Source: DATIBL01 sp035457505
GTDB lineage: Bacteria > Patescibacteriota > Minisyncoccia > Phycocordibacterales > UBA6899
Assembly (NCBI GenBank): GCA_035457505.1
Contig: DATIBL010000062.1
Location: forward strand, 1-18,830
Direction of reading: 5' to 3'
DNA: 18,830 nt
The notes under the pieces are model-generated. The model did no database searches, was not told the DNA's origin, and saw only the letters and a list, made by a program, of their open reading frames with translations. Numbering within the stretch: position 1 is the stretch's first letter; each line of letters starts with the position of its first letter. A program made the translations under genes and the position numbers. Below are positions 6,981 through 13,964 of this stretch, one piece after another.

Positions 6981-8450
6981 ATGTTTCCTCGGAACCCCCG
7001 CTCCTATCTGGTTCTCGGCCTCACGCTCTCTGTTGCGGCGCTTGTTCTCGGCGCGTTGATGCTCCCATTTGGTGCGACCGAAGAAGAACGTTCGCTTGCG
7101 CTGCTCTACAAATTGTCGCTTTCCGAGGTTCCGCGCGCGCACGAAAGCGCTCCCCGCGAATCCGGAAAGGCGATCGTCGCCGACCTCAGCATGATGCAGC
7201 TCTCGCTCATCGAGAACGGCGCGCTGATCGATACGTTCGCGATCCGCTCCAAGGGCCGCCCCGGAACAGGATGGGAAACGCCGACCGGACTCTATCAGGT
7301 ACAGACGCGCGAGCAGAAGCATTTTTCGTCGATCGGCGGAGTGTGGATGCCCTACAGCATGCAGTTCTATGGCAATTTCTTCATCCACGGCTGGCCGTAT
7401 TACCCCGACGGCAAACAAGTTGCAGAGGGGTACTCGGGAGGATGCATCCGGCTTTCGACCGACGATGCGGCGGAAGTGTTCGCATTTGCGGACCGTGGGA
7501 CGCCGGTCTATGTCCGCGGCGGCACGAACGAAACTGCCACGTCGTCGCGCTACTGGCTTTCGCAGGGTGGAACGCTGCCGGAGATCAAAGGGAAGGCGAT
7601 CATTGCGGCCGATCTTGAGACAGGCGCGATCCTCTGGGAGCGTGCGTCCGACGAGGCGCTGCCGCTTCGCGAACTCGCGAGCGCGATGACGGCGCTCGTG
7701 GCGCTCGAGAACGTCAACCAATACAAATGGGTCCGCATGGGCGAACTCATGCTCGGGAAACCCGTCTCTCGCAAAGAGGAGACCGGCGAGCTCGACGAAG
7801 TGCCGATCGGCGCGCTGGTGCATCCGCTGGTGTGGAACGGCAACGCAATGGCTGGCAAGGCGTTCGCGCTCGATATCGGTACTGCCGCATTCGTCGGACG
7901 CATGAACGAAAAAGCGCGCGCGATCGGACTCGAAGAAACGACGTTCTTCGATCCCTCGCCGACCGCCGAGAACCGCGGCACAGCGCGCGATATGTTCCTG
8001 CTTCTTCAGCGTATTCTTGAGAACAAACGCTATCTCCTCGATGTGGCGCTCGCAAAGGAAAAGGTCGTCGCCGGTGAAGGTGAGAAGGAGCGATTCAGCT
8101 GGCAGAATCGGAACGCGTGGGTCGTCGAGGGAGATGCCCGGTATCGCGGAGGGTTCGGCGGTGCATGGGACAATACCGACGCGCGCTCGTCCTTTGCGGG
8201 AGTCTTTGCGCTTCCTTTGTCCGAATTTGGCGACCGGAAGATCGCGATCATCGTTCTTGACTCGCCCGACGTGAAAGGCGACATCGATCGCGTCCGCGAT
8301 TTCGTACTCGACCACTATGTCTTCCGTGATGTCCCGGCGGAGGTGCCGTTCGTGATCGAGCATCGTGACCGATTCCCGCTGCTCTGGGGCGATCTCAAAG
8401 ATACCCGCGAGCTTGAGCGCATGATCCGCAGTTCCGGCACCGACGTATGA
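6981..8450 (+). CDS. L,D-transpeptidase (YkuD) fused to a degenerate D,D-carboxypeptidase (S11)-like domain
   Basis: A 489-residue exported protein. An N-terminal membrane anchor or signal (about 9-30) precedes a YkuD domain (about 62-180) with H136 in FFIHGWPYY and catalytic C155 in YSGGCIRLS, so peptidoglycan 3-3 cross-linking or anchoring activity is plausible. From about 199 to 425 the chain follows peptidase S11 (PBP5/DacA-like) closely: IIAADLETGAILWERASDEALP, MTALVALE, FVGRMNEKARAIGL, and GTARD. All three penicillin-binding motifs are lost. The SxxK serine and lysine positions hold E231 and S234; SxN has become N286-G-N288; KTG has become R389-G-G391. This half is therefore probably a binding or scaffolding pseudoenzyme. 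The gene overlaps the next by ATGA. Confidence 0.9.
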   Translation: MFPRNPRSYLVLGLTLSVAALVLGALMLPFGATEEERSLALLYKLSLSEVPRAHESAPRESGKAIVADLSMMQLSLIENGALIDTFAIRSKGRPGTGWETPTGLYQVQTREQKHFSSIGGVWMPYSMQFYGNFFIHGWPYYPDGKQVAEGYSGGCIRLSTDDAAEVFAFADRGTPVYVRGGTNETATSSRYWLSQGGTLPEIKGKAIIAADLETGAILWERASDEALPLRELASAMTALVALENVNQYKWVRMGELMLGKPVSRKEETGELDEVPIGALVHPLVWNGNAMAGKAFALDIGTAAFVGRMNEKARAIGLEETTFFDPSPTAENRGTARDMFLLLQRILENKRYLLDVALAKEKVVAGEGEKERFSWQNRNAWVVEGDARYRGGFGGAWDNTDARSSFAGVFALPLSEFGDRKIAIIVLDSPDVKGDIDRVRDFVLDHYVFRDVPAEVPFVIEHRDRFPLLWGDLKDTRELERMIRSSGTDV

Positions 8451-8980
8451 TGATCGGGAATACGCATCTCTTTGTATTCCATCTTGTGCTGATCACAGTG
8501 CTCTTTATTCTCGCGCTCCGAGAGTTTGTTCTCGCGCGCCGAGCGCCAGACGGACATCCGCTTCGGAGTTTTGCGATGTTCAACGGCCTCCTGCTTCTGG
8601 TGGTATCCGTGGGGCTTGCGTGGGGCGGAGCATGGATCCGTGGTCGTTACGACATGCTCGAGGATCGGATTCCGTCGCCCGCTGCTGCGCGCATGGCCGT
8701 CGAGGTGATGGCATTCGTCGAGCGGGATGAATGGGTGTATGAGACGAAACTTTCCCGCGACGAGATCTTTGCCCATTACGAGTCGGTTGGTCCGACGCGT
8801 GGATTTACGCCAGTCCGAGATTCGCGGAGCGGCATTCCGGTGCTCTTGCTTGATGCGGAAGACCCGTCGCATCGGCTGTTTGTGTTTGTCGAGGAGCGCG
8901 AGAACGGCCGCCGGATCCACGTCACCACCAAAGGTGATCGGTCCGACGTGCTCATCACCACGACGGTGCGGACCCCTTGA
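8447..8980 (+). CDS. Unknown two-span membrane protein, translationally coupled to the L,D-transpeptidase
   Basis: A 177-residue protein. Two N-terminal membrane spans (about 7-26 and 43-62) are separated by a basic loop (REFVLARRAPDGHPLRS). A soluble domain of about 110 residues follows (70-177), with mixed alpha/beta character and conserved-looking segments such as FVERDEWVYETKLSRDEIFAHYES, IPVLLLDAED and RLFVFVEE. I recognise no family. The start ATG overlaps the TGA of the preceding gene (ATGA at 8447-8450), so translation is probably coupled and the two products may act together at the cell envelope. No terminator is visible after it. Confidence 0.75.
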   Translation: MMIGNTHLFVFHLVLITVLFILALREFVLARRAPDGHPLRSFAMFNGLLLLVVSVGLAWGGAWIRGRYDMLEDRIPSPAAARMAVEVMAFVERDEWVYETKLSRDEIFAHYESVGPTRGFTPVRDSRSGIPVLLLDAEDPSHRLFVFVEERENGRRIHVTTKGDRSDVLITTTVRTP

Positions 8981-9005
8981 TTCGGCGTCGGTACGCGAGT
9001 AGGCT
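8977..9005 (+). promoter_or_regulatory. Weak promoter candidate before the gene at 9036
   Basis: TTGATT (8977-8982), a 17-nt spacer and TAGGCT (9000-9005). The -35 is fair and the -10 weak. It would place the start about 24 nt before the ATG. Confidence 0.3.
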
Positions 9006-9035
9006 CGGGGCAGACCAATACGCAAGGAGGTCGGA

Positions 9036-9695
9036 ATGGGTGCGATGAAGATCATCGATCCGAATGCATGGAACTATGCGGAAGATGCGCCGTATGCATG
9101 GCGCGTGATCAAAAGTGTTCAGATCGACGACCCGGAGACGTTTCGTTCGCGCGAGAGTCTTGAAGGACTCATCGCATCTGCGGCCGACGTGCTCGATCCT
9201 TCGGGTATCGTGCAGCGAAGCGCAATTCGCGACGTGGTGATCGCCAAAGCGCCTGATGGCCAAGACTCCCGCGCACTCCTCTATGCAGATGCGTGGCCCA
9301 GGGTCGGCGTCGGGTGGTCGCTGTACCGCATGCTTCTCAGCTCAAGCGGCGTCGTTCTGCTCGATCGCGCGCTCCAAGCCTTCGCGCTCCAGTGCCTCAA
9401 GGAGGAGCTCGCGGAGCATTGCTGCGATGAACCCGGTCGCGATCCGCGGACCGTATCCGAAGATCTTTCGATCGTGAGCTTAGTCCGGATGATCGACGAA
9501 GTGTCGGCTGGCGCTGCTGCAGCATGGAGCACAAAGTCCCGCCTTTGGCATGCGAGTTTCATGACCGTCGCGTTCACGCCCCGCCGCGCACGGTGGGACG
9601 AAGCGCTCGCGCTCATGCGGCTCCTCACGACGCCCTCATCGAATGCCGCGCAGGAGATGATCGGACTTCGGGTCCTTGGGATCGGCGAAGGGTAA
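9036..9695 (+). CDS. Unknown soluble protein
   Basis: A 219-residue protein with no signal peptide or membrane span. It is mostly helical, with Ala- and Leu-rich stretches (VVLLDRALQAFALQCLKEELAEH) and a CC pair at about 128-129. The N-terminus has MKIIDPNAWNYAEDAPYAWRV. I see no recognisable catalytic motif and no family. The start has one of the best SD sequences of the window (AAGGAGG, 6 nt spacing), in contrast to the SD-less genes before it, so it may be translated strongly. A perfect terminator follows the stop by 5 nt. Confidence 0.72.
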   Translation: MGAMKIIDPNAWNYAEDAPYAWRVIKSVQIDDPETFRSRESLEGLIASAADVLDPSGIVQRSAIRDVVIAKAPDGQDSRALLYADAWPRVGVGWSLYRMLLSSSGVVLLDRALQAFALQCLKEELAEHCCDEPGRDPRTVSEDLSIVSLVRMIDEVSAGAAAAWSTKSRLWHASFMTVAFTPRRARWDEALALMRLLTTPSSNAAQEMIGLRVLGIGEG

Positions 9696-9700
9696 CACGA

Positions 9701-9726
9701 ACGGAAGCACGCGCTTCCGTTTTTTT
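9701..9726 (+). terminator. Rho-independent terminator
   Basis: ACGGAAGC (9701-9708), loop ACGC, GCTTCCGT (9713-9720), then T to 9726. It ends the plus-strand run; the convergent SGNH gene has its stop at 9725. Confidence 0.88.
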
Positions 9727-10384
9727 ACTGCGCCACGCTTCCGCCGTTTTCGGGGACGACCGAGACCAGGATCCCCTCGAGGACCGGCGCGACCTTGTCC
9801 GCGATCTTTTCGTGCCCGCGATCGTTCGGATGGACCGCGTCGGCCATAGAGCGTCCATCGCCGAAGATGCCGCTCAGAATATCCGGAACAAAGACGCAAC
9901 CGCATGTCTCGGCGAGTGCCTCGAAGCGATCGTCGAATCCGTCTGCAAAGAGTCCGCCCCGGATCCCGAGGACGATCACGACAGCGCCCTTTGCTTGCGC
10001 CTGAGCGACGAGCGCCCCGAGGTTCTCGAATGTCTGCTCCGGCGGCACACGCTTGAGGTGGTCGTTTCCACCGAGCTCGATCACGACGATGTCCGGATCG
10101 TGCGCCAGCACATCGGTCTCAAATCGCGCGAGTCCGTCCGCCGTCGTGTCGCCGCTTTTCCCCGCGTTCACGATCGGAGTATTGAGGCGTGCCGAGAGCA
10201 CGGAAACAAACCCTTTTTCCGAAGCTGATGCTCCGACGCCTGCAGCGATCGAGTCGCCGAGGACGACCACGGTGCTTCCGTGAGGAGGAAAATTCTTCAC
10301 CATCGCGCGCTGGGGAAGTAAAAGCACGATCGTGGCAACCAGTGCGAAGAGGGCGAGAATGGTGATGATTGCGCGGCGTGACAT
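9725..10384 (-). CDS. SGNH/GDSL hydrolase (lysophospholipase L1/TesA-like)
   Basis: A 219-residue esterase with an N-terminal signal or anchor (about 5-24), so it acts outside the membrane. The SGNH blocks are all present: block I VVVLGDSIAAG with nucleophile S45, block II NAGKSGDTT with G76, block III IELGGND with N107, and block V DAVHPND with D182 and H185. The order and spacing match TesA-type acyl hydrolases and lysophospholipases; the natural ester is unknown. ATG 10384 has no clear SD. The gene follows a nucleotide-related gene on the same strand by 42 nt, but a strong terminator lies between them, so it needs its own promoter or read-through; I see no clear promoter. Confidence 0.93.
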   Translation of the reverse strand: MSRRAIITILALFALVATIVLLLPQRAMVKNFPPHGSTVVVLGDSIAAGVGASASEKGFVSVLSARLNTPIVNAGKSGDTTADGLARFETDVLAHDPDIVVIELGGNDHLKRVPPEQTFENLGALVAQAQAKGAVVIVLGIRGGLFADGFDDRFEALAETCGCVFVPDILSGIFGDGRSMADAVHPNDRGHEKIADKVAPVLEGILVSVVPENGGSVAQ

Positions 10385-10404
10385 GGAGAAAATGAGAATC
10401 TTGC

Positions 10405-10428
10405 AAAAAGATCCCCGGGTAGGGGATC
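10405..10428 (-). terminator. Rho-independent terminator overlapping the stop codon of the upstream gene
   Basis: Minus strand: GATCCCC, loop TACCC, GGGGATC, TTTTT (complement of 10428-10405). The 5' arm includes part of the TGA stop at 10429-10427, so the terminator is partly inside the coding sequence. Confidence 0.8.
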
Positions 10429-10786
10429 AGGGGGTATCGGAGCGTGCGGCGAGATCGCGCGCGGTGCCCTCGGTCTTTGCAACAACGGGAATGCCGAGCG
10501 AGCGGGCAAGCGCGATCTCAGCGCGCATGCCCTCCGAGATCGTGTCGCCAAAGAGCCACAGTTCGTCCACGACGCCGGAACGGAGGCATGCGGTATTGAT
10601 GCGGATGCCGAGCGCGCGATCTTCGACGACGGTGTCATCGAGATGCGTGATCGACTGCAGATACGGCGCCCACGCAAAAATCTCGGGGTTCTTGCTGGTG
10701 AGCGATTCGCAGATCTCGACGATCTTTGCACGGTTGCCGGGGACGTCTCCGCGGACGGGGTGGGCGATATAGATGACGCGGCGCAT
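10427..10786 (-). CDS. Small nucleoside 2-deoxyribosyltransferase-like protein (DUF4406/DUF7768 type)
   Basis: A 119-residue protein that begins MRRVIYIAHPVRGDVPGNRAKI, the first strand and loop usual for nucleoside 2-deoxyribosyltransferase-like Rossmann folds. It continues with FAWAPYL, DDTVVEDRALGIRINTACLR, VDELWLFGDTISEGMRAEIALARSLGIPV: a conserved strand, then a glycine turn, then SEGM(R)AEI, the glutamate motif used by this superfamily. The longer open frame to 10909 runs into the divergent gene, so ATG 10786 is chosen. The enzyme would cleave or exchange N-glycosidic bonds of nucleosides or only bind nucleotides; small members are mostly uncharacterised. No SD is seen. Confidence 0.82.
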   Translation of the reverse strand: MRRVIYIAHPVRGDVPGNRAKIVEICESLTSKNPEIFAWAPYLQSITHLDDTVVEDRALGIRINTACLRSGVVDELWLFGDTISEGMRAEIALARSLGIPVVAKTEGTARDLAARSDTP

Positions 10787-10811
10787 GACGATAGGTGGAA
10801 AGCTCTTTCGT

Positions 10812-10840
10812 ATGATTTCAAAGTTTGCCTGCGCGGTCAA
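10812..10840 (-). promoter_or_regulatory. Promoter of the deoxyribosyltransferase-like gene
   Basis: On the minus strand TTGACC (10840-10835), a 17-nt spacer and AATCAT (10817-10812), 25 nt before the ATG. It lies beside the divergent promoter for the gene at 10900. Confidence 0.5.
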
Positions 10841-10843
10841 CGC

Positions 10844-10872
10844 TTGCGAGCTCGCGGCGCTGCTGCTAGGGT
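10844..10872 (+). promoter_or_regulatory. Promoter of the gene at 10900, extended -10
   Basis: TTGCGA (10844-10849), 17 nt, TAGGGT (10867-10872) with TGC before it, giving TGCTAGGGT. Only 3 nt separate its -35 from that of the divergent promoter. Confidence 0.5.
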
Positions 10873-10899
10873 TTATGCGGATATGTTTGGAGAGTCGCC

Positions 10900-11271
10900 A
10901 TGGCACCAAAGCGGCCGAGGTGGAAGGAAAAGCGGGAACTGCAGGGGTATAGTTACGACGATGTGATCGCAGAGATCGATCGCCGTGTTGCAGGGGAGTA
11001 TTTTGTCTCGACTGAGGAGGCGCGAGCGACGCGGAAGAAGGCGCTTGCAGAGGTGGGCGTGCTATTCCGCTTCTCGGCGCTCGTGCACGACTTCCTCAAT
11101 AAGGAAGGCCTGACGCTCGAAGAATTTTTTGAACTCCATAAGGACGACGATTCCGCGCATCGGGATTTCCTTGTGCATTGCATGGATCCCTTTTCACGCG
11201 TGGGCGACATTCGGCAAGATGGGGAGATCGATCTGTACTATCCCGGAGGTGTCGTCGAACGGAGGGCGTAA
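10900..11271 (+). CDS. Unknown small soluble protein
   Basis: A 123-residue, highly charged protein. The N-terminus is basic (MAPKRPRWKEKRE). The middle is helical (YDDVIAEIDRRVAGEYFVSTEEARATRKKALAEVGVLF). The C-terminal half has FSALVHDFLNKEGLTLEEFFELH and ends LYYPGGVVERRA. No domain is recognised; the basic start could bind nucleic acid, which is only a guess. GGAGAG lies about 5 nt before ATG 10900. It has its own promoter and a perfect terminator, so it is a single-gene unit. Confidence 0.72.
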   Translation: MAPKRPRWKEKRELQGYSYDDVIAEIDRRVAGEYFVSTEEARATRKKALAEVGVLFRFSALVHDFLNKEGLTLEEFFELHKDDDSAHRDFLVHCMDPFSRVGDIRQDGEIDLYYPGGVVERRA

Positions 11272-11280
11272 GTTCTCAAG

Positions 11281-11304
11281 CGGCCCGCAGCAGGGCCGTT
11301 TTTT
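11281..11304 (+). terminator. Rho-independent terminator
   Basis: CGGCCC (11281-11286), loop GCAGCA, GGGCCG (11293-11298), TTTTTT (11299-11304). It separates the gene at 10900 from the clpB promoter. Confidence 0.87.
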
Positions 11305-11309
11305 GCATC

Positions 11310-11349
11310 TTGACAGAATGTGTACAATTTGGAATATTCGTGGTATAAT
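11310..11349 (+). promoter_or_regulatory. clpB promoter region with two overlapping promoters
   Basis: One promoter is TTGACA (11310-11315), 17 nt, AATATT (11333-11338). A second is TGTACA (11321-11326), 17 nt, TATAAT (11344-11349), extended by TG-G to TGGTATAAT. Both have near-consensus elements of the main sigma factor. I see no CIRCE element (TTAGCACTC-N9-GAGTGCTAA), so HrcA control is not indicated. Confidence 0.7.
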
Positions 11350-11378
11350 ATAAGCGTAATCGGCGGACCCGAGAGGGA

Positions 11379-13964
11379 ATGCCACCACCACGCACGCATA
11401 TGGATTTTTCGAAATACACCACCAAGGCGGCGGAAGCCGTTCAGCGATCAGTCGAGCTTGCCCGAAGTATGGGACATCAGGCCGTCGAGCCGATGCATCT
11501 TTTGGCTGCACTCCTTTCCGAGCCGGAAGGGATCGTTCCTTCGCTTCTGAAGAAGACCGGCGCGGATCCGGCCGCGCATCGTGCACGCGCCGAGGAAAAA
11601 CTTGCAGTGCTTCCGCGCGTATCGGGCGCTACCGATCAATATCTTGCGAGCGGCATGAAGGATGTGTTTGCTCGGGCGCTCGAGGAGGCTGGGAAGCTTC
11701 GCGATGAATATGTGTCGACCGAGCATCTTCTGCTCGCACTCCTCTCCGACACATCGGTTCGGGACGTACTCCCGCTCTCGCGCGATGCGGCGCTCAAAGA
11801 GCTCGCCGAGCTCCGCGGAAATCAGCGCGTCACCGATCCTGATCCCGAATCGAAGTACCAGGTGCTCGAGAAGTACACGCAGGATTTCACCAAGCTCGCC
11901 GCAGAAGGCAAGATCGATCCCGTCATCGGCCGCGACGAAGAGACGCGCCGCGTGATCCAGATCCTCTCGCGCCGCACAAAGAACAACCCCGTCCTGATCG
12001 GAGAGCCGGGCGTCGGAAAGACTGCGATCGCGGAAGGGCTCGCAAAGAAGATCGTTGACGGCGACGTACCGGACCCTTTGCGGGGGAAGCGGCTCCTTTC
12101 GCTTGATCTCGGCGCAATGCTCGCCGGCGCGAAATATCGCGGCGAGTTCGAAGATCGCCTGAAGGCGCTTCTGAAGGAGGTGGAGTCGTCTGAGGGGAAG
12201 ATCATTCTCTTTATCGACGAGCTGCACACGGTCATCGGTGCGGGCGGCGCGGAGGGCGCGGTGGATGCGGGAAATCTCCTGAAGCCTGCGCTTGCGCGCG
12301 GCAAGCTTCGCACGATCGGCGCAACGACGCTGAAAGAATACCGCCAGCACATCGAGAAGGATGCAGCGTTCGAGCGGCGGTTTCAGCCGGTGATGGTCGA
12401 GGAGCCTTCGATCGAGGATGCCGTCGCCATGCTCCGCGGACTGAAACAGCGCTATGAGGTGCATCATGGAGTGCGCATCACCGATGCGGCGGTTGTTTCG
12501 GCGGTGAATCTCTCGGCGCGGTATGTGAGCGATCGGTTCTTGCCGGACAAAGCGATCGATCTGATTGATGAAGCGGCATCCGGACTCCGGATCGCGATCG
12601 ACTCGAAGCCCGTCGAGCTCGACCGCGTGCATCGCGACATTCGCCGGCTCGAGATCGAACGCGAGGCTCTGAAGCAAGAAAAGGGCGCGGGGACGAAAGA
12701 ACGCCTCGCCGAGATCGAAAAGGAGATCGCCGAACACCGCGAGCGCACGCAGGGACTTGAGCTTCGCTGGAAGAAAGAGAAAGAGGCGATCGAGGAGATG
12801 AAGCGCATGGCAAGCGAGATCGACGCGCTACGCAATGAGGCGATCCAGGCTGAGCGCTCGGGTAATCTCGGCCGCGTTGCCGAGATCAATTACGGCAAGA
12901 TCCCCGACCTCGAAGCCAAGATGAAGAAGGCTGAAGAGCGGCTGGAAAAAGAGAAAGAAGGCGCGCTGCTCAAAGAAGAGGTCACCGAGGAAGAGATCGC
13001 GAAGGTGGTGTCGCGCTGGACCGGCGTTCCGGCCGACAAAATGCTCTCCGAGGAATCGAAGAAGCTTGCACGAATGGAGGACACGCTCGGGACGCGCGTC
13101 ATCGGACAGAAGGAGGCCGTGAAAGCGGTCGCGAATGCGATCCGCCGCTCGCGTGCGGGCATTCGCGATGAGCGCCGTCCGATCGGGTCGTTCCTCTTTA
13201 TGGGGCCGACGGGAGTCGGGAAGACCGAGCTTGCGAAGGCACTTGCGGAATTCCTCTTTGCCGACGAGCACATGATGGTGCGCATCGACATGAGCGAATA
13301 CCAGGAGAAACACACCGTCGCGCGCCTGGTGGGATCGCCTCCGGGATATGTCGGATACGATGAAGGCGGGCAGCTCACCGAGGCGATCCGCAGGCACCCA
13401 TATTCGGTCGTGCTGCTCGACGAGATCGAGAAGGCGCATCGTGATGTGCTTAATGTCCTCTTGCAGGTCATGGATGACGGACGCCTCACCGATGCCAAGG
13501 GTCGGACCGTTAATTTCCGCAATACTGTCATCATCATGACCTCGAACATGGGATCGTCCGAGATCGCCGAACATGGCGATGATCCCAAGGCGCAACGAGA
13601 GGCCGTCGAGCATGTGCTCAAGGCCGCGCTCCCACCGGAATTCGTGAATCGCATCGATGCGACCATGATCTTCCAACCGCTTGCGCGGGAAGAGATCCGA
13701 TCGATCGTGGATCTCCAGCTCGCACTTGTCGCGAAGCGTCTCGCTGACCGTCATATCACGATCACATCGACCAAGGGCCTTGCCGCCGCGATCGCCGAGC
13801 TCGGGTACGATCCTGTTTTCGGCGCGCGCCCACTCAAGCGAGTGATCCAAGACCGAGTGCTTGATCCGCTCGCGCTTGAGATCGTCGAGGGTAAGATCGT
13901 CGAAGGCGAGACCATTGCGCTCGATATGAAGGACGGTGAACTCGTGATCAAGAAAAAGAAATGA
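11379..13964 (+). CDS. clpB: ATP-dependent disaggregase ClpB
   Basis: An 861-residue Hsp100 protein of normal ClpB length. The N domain (about 8-150) begins MDFSKYTTKAAEAV and HQAVEPMHLLAALL. AAA-1 has Walker A GEPGVGKT (208-215) and Walker B IILFIDELHT. The ClpB middle-domain coiled coil lies at about 405-530, rich in Glu/Lys/Arg and including RMASEIDALRNEAIQAERSG. AAA-2 has Walker A GPTGVGKT (609-616), the pore loop GSPPGYVGYDEGG and Walker B VVLLDEIEKAH. The C-terminal domain has GARPLKRVIQ. With DnaK it unfolds aggregated proteins. ATG 11379 is used; an in-frame ATG at 11400 gives the start usual for the family and is a good alternative. Its stop overlaps the next start. Confidence 0.97.
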   Translation: MPPPRTHMDFSKYTTKAAEAVQRSVELARSMGHQAVEPMHLLAALLSEPEGIVPSLLKKTGADPAAHRARAEEKLAVLPRVSGATDQYLASGMKDVFARALEEAGKLRDEYVSTEHLLLALLSDTSVRDVLPLSRDAALKELAELRGNQRVTDPDPESKYQVLEKYTQDFTKLAAEGKIDPVIGRDEETRRVIQILSRRTKNNPVLIGEPGVGKTAIAEGLAKKIVDGDVPDPLRGKRLLSLDLGAMLAGAKYRGEFEDRLKALLKEVESSEGKIILFIDELHTVIGAGGAEGAVDAGNLLKPALARGKLRTIGATTLKEYRQHIEKDAAFERRFQPVMVEEPSIEDAVAMLRGLKQRYEVHHGVRITDAAVVSAVNLSARYVSDRFLPDKAIDLIDEAASGLRIAIDSKPVELDRVHRDIRRLEIEREALKQEKGAGTKERLAEIEKEIAEHRERTQGLELRWKKEKEAIEEMKRMASEIDALRNEAIQAERSGNLGRVAEINYGKIPDLEAKMKKAEERLEKEKEGALLKEEVTEEEIAKVVSRWTGVPADKMLSEESKKLARMEDTLGTRVIGQKEAVKAVANAIRRSRAGIRDERRPIGSFLFMGPTGVGKTELAKALAEFLFADEHMMVRIDMSEYQEKHTVARLVGSPPGYVGYDEGGQLTEAIRRHPYSVVLLDEIEKAHRDVLNVLLQVMDDGRLTDAKGRTVNFRNTVIIMTSNMGSSEIAEHGDDPKAQREAVEHVLKAALPPEFVNRIDATMIFQPLAREEIRSIVDLQLALVAKRLADRHITITSTKGLAAAIAELGYDPVFGARPLKRVIQDRVLDPLALEIVEGKIVEGETIALDMKDGELVIKKKK

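Noticed and set aside
6828..8363. A 511-residue open frame on the minus strand
   Set aside because: It is the shadow of the L,D-transpeptidase fusion; the plus frame has clear YkuD and S11 similarity.
11310..11378. CIRCE/HrcA heat-shock control of clpB
   Set aside because: The TTAGCACTC-N9-GAGTGCTAA repeat is absent; only housekeeping-type boxes are visible.
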